The position numbers and the translations under genes are program-made. This document shows positions 60,420-64,000 of a DNA stretch of 64,000 bases, piece by piece. The stretch's first letter is position 1. Each line of letters starts with the position of its first letter. The notes beneath the pieces were generated by a model. The model was not told the DNA's origin, made no database searches, and was given only the letters and a program-made list of their open reading frames with translations. The stretch is from Trissonchulus latispiculum (Eukaryota; Nematoda; Enoplea; Enoplida; Ironidae). Where the stretch lies: contig JASAND010026764.1 of assembly GCA_030248195.1 (NCBI GenBank), positions 1 through 64,000 on the forward strand, given 5' to 3'.

Positions 60420-61460
60420 AAGTATGGCCGGCGACGCTAGTCGCCGGCTGTGGGGAGAATTGGGTCCATTCGAAACTTTTATGCCTCCCATGGGCCGGGG
60501 AAAGCCCGAAACCTTGAGGAATGGAGAAGGGTCCTCCCCTCAGCAAAAGTTTAACCCAATTTTAGTTGAACAGTGCAGAAACGATCTTTCGAGCGAAAAG
60601 TAGGAATGCATTTTGAGCAGAAACTGGATTTTAGGATTTAAACTGAATTTGGACTTTAAGAATAATGGTTAAGGTTTGAATTTTTGAAAATGGCTGAAAA
60701 TAAACATCAATTGAACAAAACAATGACATTACAAAAAGTCTCGCCTACCTTAGCCCGGCGGAAGGGTGAAATAGATACAAAAGTCGGGGTACGCTCGGTA
60801 GGAAAGTGATCTCCGCTTCTTGAGCCCAGCGGAAAGGGCGTGCGATCCCTTTCCTACCGAGTTCCCTGTAAATTGAGAAATAAATTGGGGAAATCATAAG
60901 TTTAGTTGGTCGGCCGCCTTCATGGCATAATGGCCTTTGACCTGAGCCTCCCAAGTCCTCTTGTGGGTAAAACATAAAAAATGTCTTTTAACCTAGCGGA
61001 GTGGGGAAGAGAAGAGAGATGCTAATGTCTCCCACCTCCAAATAACGGTGCAGAAACACATCTCTTTTCTCCCCCCAGACGAGAAGGGAGAAAAACTAAA
61101 AATGCGGCCGTACTGGCCGACTTCTCAAAGAGGACTGAACAAAACTGTAGCTTGCAAGCCTGGATCCTCAGAAAGGTGGAGTTTATGCTTCCCTGCAAGC
61201 TATTGGGAGAATTTAGCAATCACTGAATGTGATTGGCTAGGTAATTGCAAGCACCGACGCTAATTGGACTACCGTCTCGTGGCTTACGGTAGTCCAAGTG
61301 GATTTATTAGGGGGTCGTTAATGAACTGATAAGCTTCCCGGGGATGGGGAGCTTATCTTCCCCCGTGCAGACGAAAAGACCCAAGTCAGCAAATTTAGTT
61401 GACCGCTGGCTTGGGAAAAATAAACAAAATGAACAAACACTGGAGAGCTACAAGGCTCTC
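60420..61460. other. GC-richer hairpin cluster without a gene
   Basis: Perfect or near-perfect stems recur: GCCGGCGAC/GTCGCCGGC (60429-60450), CTCGGTAGGAAAG/CTTTCCTACCGAG (about 60794 and 60851), GATAAGCT/AGCTTATC (about 61328 and 61348) and CCAAGTCAGC/GCTGGCTTGG (about 61381 and 61403). The intervening DNA is AT-rich. Short minus-strand frames here match nothing I know. Confidence 0.45.
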
Positions 61461-62310
61461 TAGATAAGACAATTTATGGGGTAGAAAATACCCTTGTTAA
61501 GGTAAAATAAAAAAAGAATGAATACGAAAAACAGAAGGTTTTGGGGTGGGAAAAAGTATTTTCATTGTATTGTGTAACTTGCATGTGTAATTGCTTAATT
61601 GATTAATAATTGTGTAACTTGCATATGAAGAAACCCCTAAACCCTCTATCTTTGTAATTGTCTGCCGTTTTAGGATGAAGACTCGCATGATTATGTAATT
61701 TTGCGTAACTGTTTACTGTAACTGTAAATTTAAAAGAAAGGTTATATATTAGTAATTCATGAACTGAACGCTAATGGTTTAAAACCTAGACAGCTTATGT
61801 AGTCTTGCCTGGTTAAATGGGAGGTATTACCGTGCGAGTGAGTGGTCAACTATTGGAACCTGAACACTAATGATAATACACATAAAATAATAATTCTGGC
61901 GTTTAAATAATGCAGTCCCAAATAATGACATAGGCAATTCTAAAATACCTTTTTTAAATTTAATTTCATTACAATTTCAGAAATATTTAAAAACTAAACA
62001 CAATTTGAAATGAACAATAAACTAGACGTGGAGTTTAATTTAATGTGATTTTAAAATATATTTACTTCAAAATAACATTAAACCTGATTTGCTTTCTTTA
62101 AAAATGATTTTAGACGTTTTGAACGTGTGACACAAATTTAGAAAATTTAGACGTTTTGTCAGTAGACGTTTCGTCGTTAGACGTTTTGTCGGTAGACATT
62201 ATGAACGTTAGACGTTTTGACTTTAGACGTTTTGAACGGACACATTTCGATTTAGCAGATGCTGTAAAACATTGGGAATTGAATTCCGAGATTTCTTTTC
62301 ACAAATTACA

Positions 62311-62660
62311 GATGAGCACGGGCTGGATGTTTTTGCCCGGCCCGGCCCGCTCCAAAATCTTGCTCGGCCCGGCCCGTTGGAAAAATTGTTCGGCCCGGCC
62401 CGGCCCGCCAAAAGAAAATTTCCAAAATTGTGCTAACAATATTATTTCAAAGGCTTCAAAGGCTCAAAGGCAATACATGATGGAAACGCTTTATGCTGCG
62501 AAATGTTAAATTTTGCTGTAAAATAACCAGAATGAGTAAATATTTAGCTGATTTAAGTGATTTTATAACATTTTTTATACTCCGTTTCAGCCCGCTCCCG
62601 CCCGCAGTTAAAAAATTTTTCGGCCCGCCGCGGCCCGGCCCACTAACCAATGTATGTCGG
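62311..62660. mobile_element. partial hAT-type MITE (GATGAGCACGGG end)
   Basis: CAGATGAGCACGGGC followed by GCCCGGCCCGGCCCG blocks matches the ends of the element at 47415. GGCCCG blocks recur to about 62660, but no mirrored terminus is found. It lies just outside the large TIR element. Confidence 0.5.
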
Positions 62661-62679
62661 CCCGATCCGGCCCGGCCTT

Positions 62680-63590
62680 ACAATGTAGCTACATTTCTAC
62701 ATTGATTGTAACTTTCAGTTTCATAAAATATTCTACAGTGTAATGTAACTAAAGTGTAAGTGGGTATGTACTAAGAGTGTAGTACAAGCGTCACACTCTT
62801 AGTTATCAAGCAAAAACATCATCTGCACAATAACGGCTGACCCCCCCACAACTGAGTATGTGCACTTCAAAGAAATTTGCACGCTATGCCTACGTTCTAA
62901 AGCTGGCAGCAGAGACACATTGAACCAACTGACTATTCAACGTAACTTACATTACATGCAATGGGGGTGTTTCTTTATTGAAAACATAGGACCTACCATG
63001 TACCTACATTGTAACAAAATGGAGTCAGTTTCATAAAGTTCTTTGCAGTACAATGTAATCTACGATGCAGCTACATTTGCTACTACATTTGCTACTGTGG
63101 TCAGGATCGCTGTAACTCATATAGTTTTGACATTCTGAACGAAAAATGATGGAATAGTTAAGTATTTTCAAACTAATAAATATTATATATAATTTATTGA
63201 ACTGCAGAGTTGCCTGCAATACAGTAGGATTGAAATTTTAAATTTTTACGTTGCCATACACTTAGAAAAAGTAACAGTTCATCAAACAAAGCAATAAGAA
63301 CTCGATGAAAACTATTTTCCTTATTCTATCGATTAATTAATCATTGCCATCATATTGTTGATCTATTTTAAGTTGGTGAACTTTAATGTAACATTGTAGC
63401 TACATTGTAGATTTCATACAATGTAGAGAACTACTTTCCTACATGAAACTTCAAAGGAGCCGAATGTAATGTAACTACATTACATAAAATCTACATTTGT
63501 TTTTATGTTTTATGTACGAAATGTAAAAAGCTACATTGCAATCTACTGAATATTATGTACCCAGTGTAGTTTTATGAAACAGGCTTAGCC
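62680..63590. repeat. CTACATT-rich repeats with GTTTCATAAA/TTTATGAAAC ends
   Basis: TGTAGCTACATT and TAATGTAACTACATT motifs recur throughout. CAGTTTCATAAAG near 63028 is mirrored by TTTTATGAAACAGGCT near 63571, a common MITE terminus; a similar start lies near 62718. Nested copies are likely. No gene. Confidence 0.45.
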
Positions 63591-64000
63591 GTTCAACCCG
63601 CGGGATGAAATAGTTGCCCTTCTTCTTGTCCAGATCATATCTGTCGACTAGGCTACTTTTACTACTTTTACTTTTCAAAGTGCTTCTTTACTATGTTGAT
63701 GACGAAAATGCTGGAACATAACTGTGATGAAACTACTGAAAATCTACTGAAACTACGATATCACCATTAGAGCTGTCGCATACAAATTAGGTGAAGAAGT
63801 ACCATCGCTAAGCTAGATACTTCAATATTTTCATTCCTGACCCCGACCTAAATATTTCTGCCAACGTCTCATTGAGAGTTCTCAGTTTTCGTAAGCTGGC
63901 GAGTTGTTTACAAATTTTAACTTGAGATCAGCTCCATCTACCTACATTCCTTGACACTCTTCCTCGCATGGTTCATTCCTGAGTTCAAACCTTCACACAC
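63591..64000. other. no gene recognised
   Basis: The last 400 bp show no supported exon or repeat terminus. Confidence 0.4.

Larger units (their letters stand above)
57382..62243. mobile_element. 4.86-kb element with AAACGTCTAA-repeat TIRs and exact 8-bp target duplication
   Basis: The ends GGTTCCCTATCAAAACGTC and the mirrored GACGTTTTGAACGGACAC are flanked by the exact direct repeat ATTTCGAT (57374-57381, 62244-62251). The TIRs (to about 57534 and from about 62110) contain 7-8 copies of a 15-bp unit near ACGACAAAACGTCTA and end at a shared GTGTCACACGTTCAAAACG block. An 8-bp duplication fits hAT, P or Mutator-type transposition. The interior has no transposase frame. It holds the hairpin trio at 58134, a tRNA-like segment at 59401, a GAGCC minisatellite at 59862 and a GC-richer hairpin cluster at 60420-61460. 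It appears to be a large non-autonomous element that has collected or evolved structured DNA. Confidence 0.8.

Overview
The window is nuclear DNA from an invertebrate animal. It is AT-rich, and its genes are split by introns with GT...AG borders and TTTCAG-type acceptors. The three host genes that can be followed exon by exon are animal families: a FAXDC2-like fatty-acid/sterol hydroxylase, an SLC22 organic-ion transporter and a DEG/ENaC (pickpocket-like) sodium channel. An arthropod or other ecdysozoan is plausible, but nothing in the sequence fixes the phylum. No bacterial operon, CRISPR array, rRNA gene or intact tRNA gene is seen.

Layout. 0-3.4 kb: inverted-repeat elements and unrecognised DNA. 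3.4-7.8 kb: an intact 1015-codon ORF joining a Ty3/gypsy-type Gag to a class-I-like Env, with no polymerase between. 8-10.2 kb: G/C-tract repeats, including a hAT-type MITE with an exact target duplication. 10.3-17.4 kb: the FAXDC2-like gene (6 exons, 369 aa, + strand), whose introns carry nested MITEs. 17.4-24.1 kb: gene-free DNA with a TTAACCC-rich TIR element, long (TA)n runs and a 1.7-kb foldback. 24.15-35.4 kb: the SLC22 gene (11 exons, about 606 aa, + strand), with a LINE tail, several MITEs, a TTAA-flanked element and a decayed tyrosine-recombinase element in its introns. 35.5-39.1 kb: a decayed CR1/Jockey-like LINE. 39.6-44.3 kb: a Mutator-like element with long TIRs carrying a FLYWCH-type protein fragment. 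44.3-51.6 kb: repeats without a recognised gene. 51.6-56.3 kb: the DEG/ENaC gene (5 exons found; the end of TM2 is missing). 57.4-62.2 kb: a 4.86-kb element with an exact 8-bp target duplication and TIRs made of AAACGTCTAA-type subrepeats, containing small hairpin arrays. 62.3-64 kb: repeats.

The host genes are unrelated to each other (lipid oxidation, solute transport, sodium channel) and show no sign of working as a unit. All three are on the + strand, and their introns have been used repeatedly as landing sites by the same few MITE families. The main novelty is in the mobile DNA: the pol-less gag-env ORF, the TTAA/poly-G element family, the polymerase-less recombinase element bounded by direct repeats, and the two large TIR elements with repetitive termini. 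Splice models, frames and repeat alignments were made by eye; identities and copy numbers beyond the window are not known.
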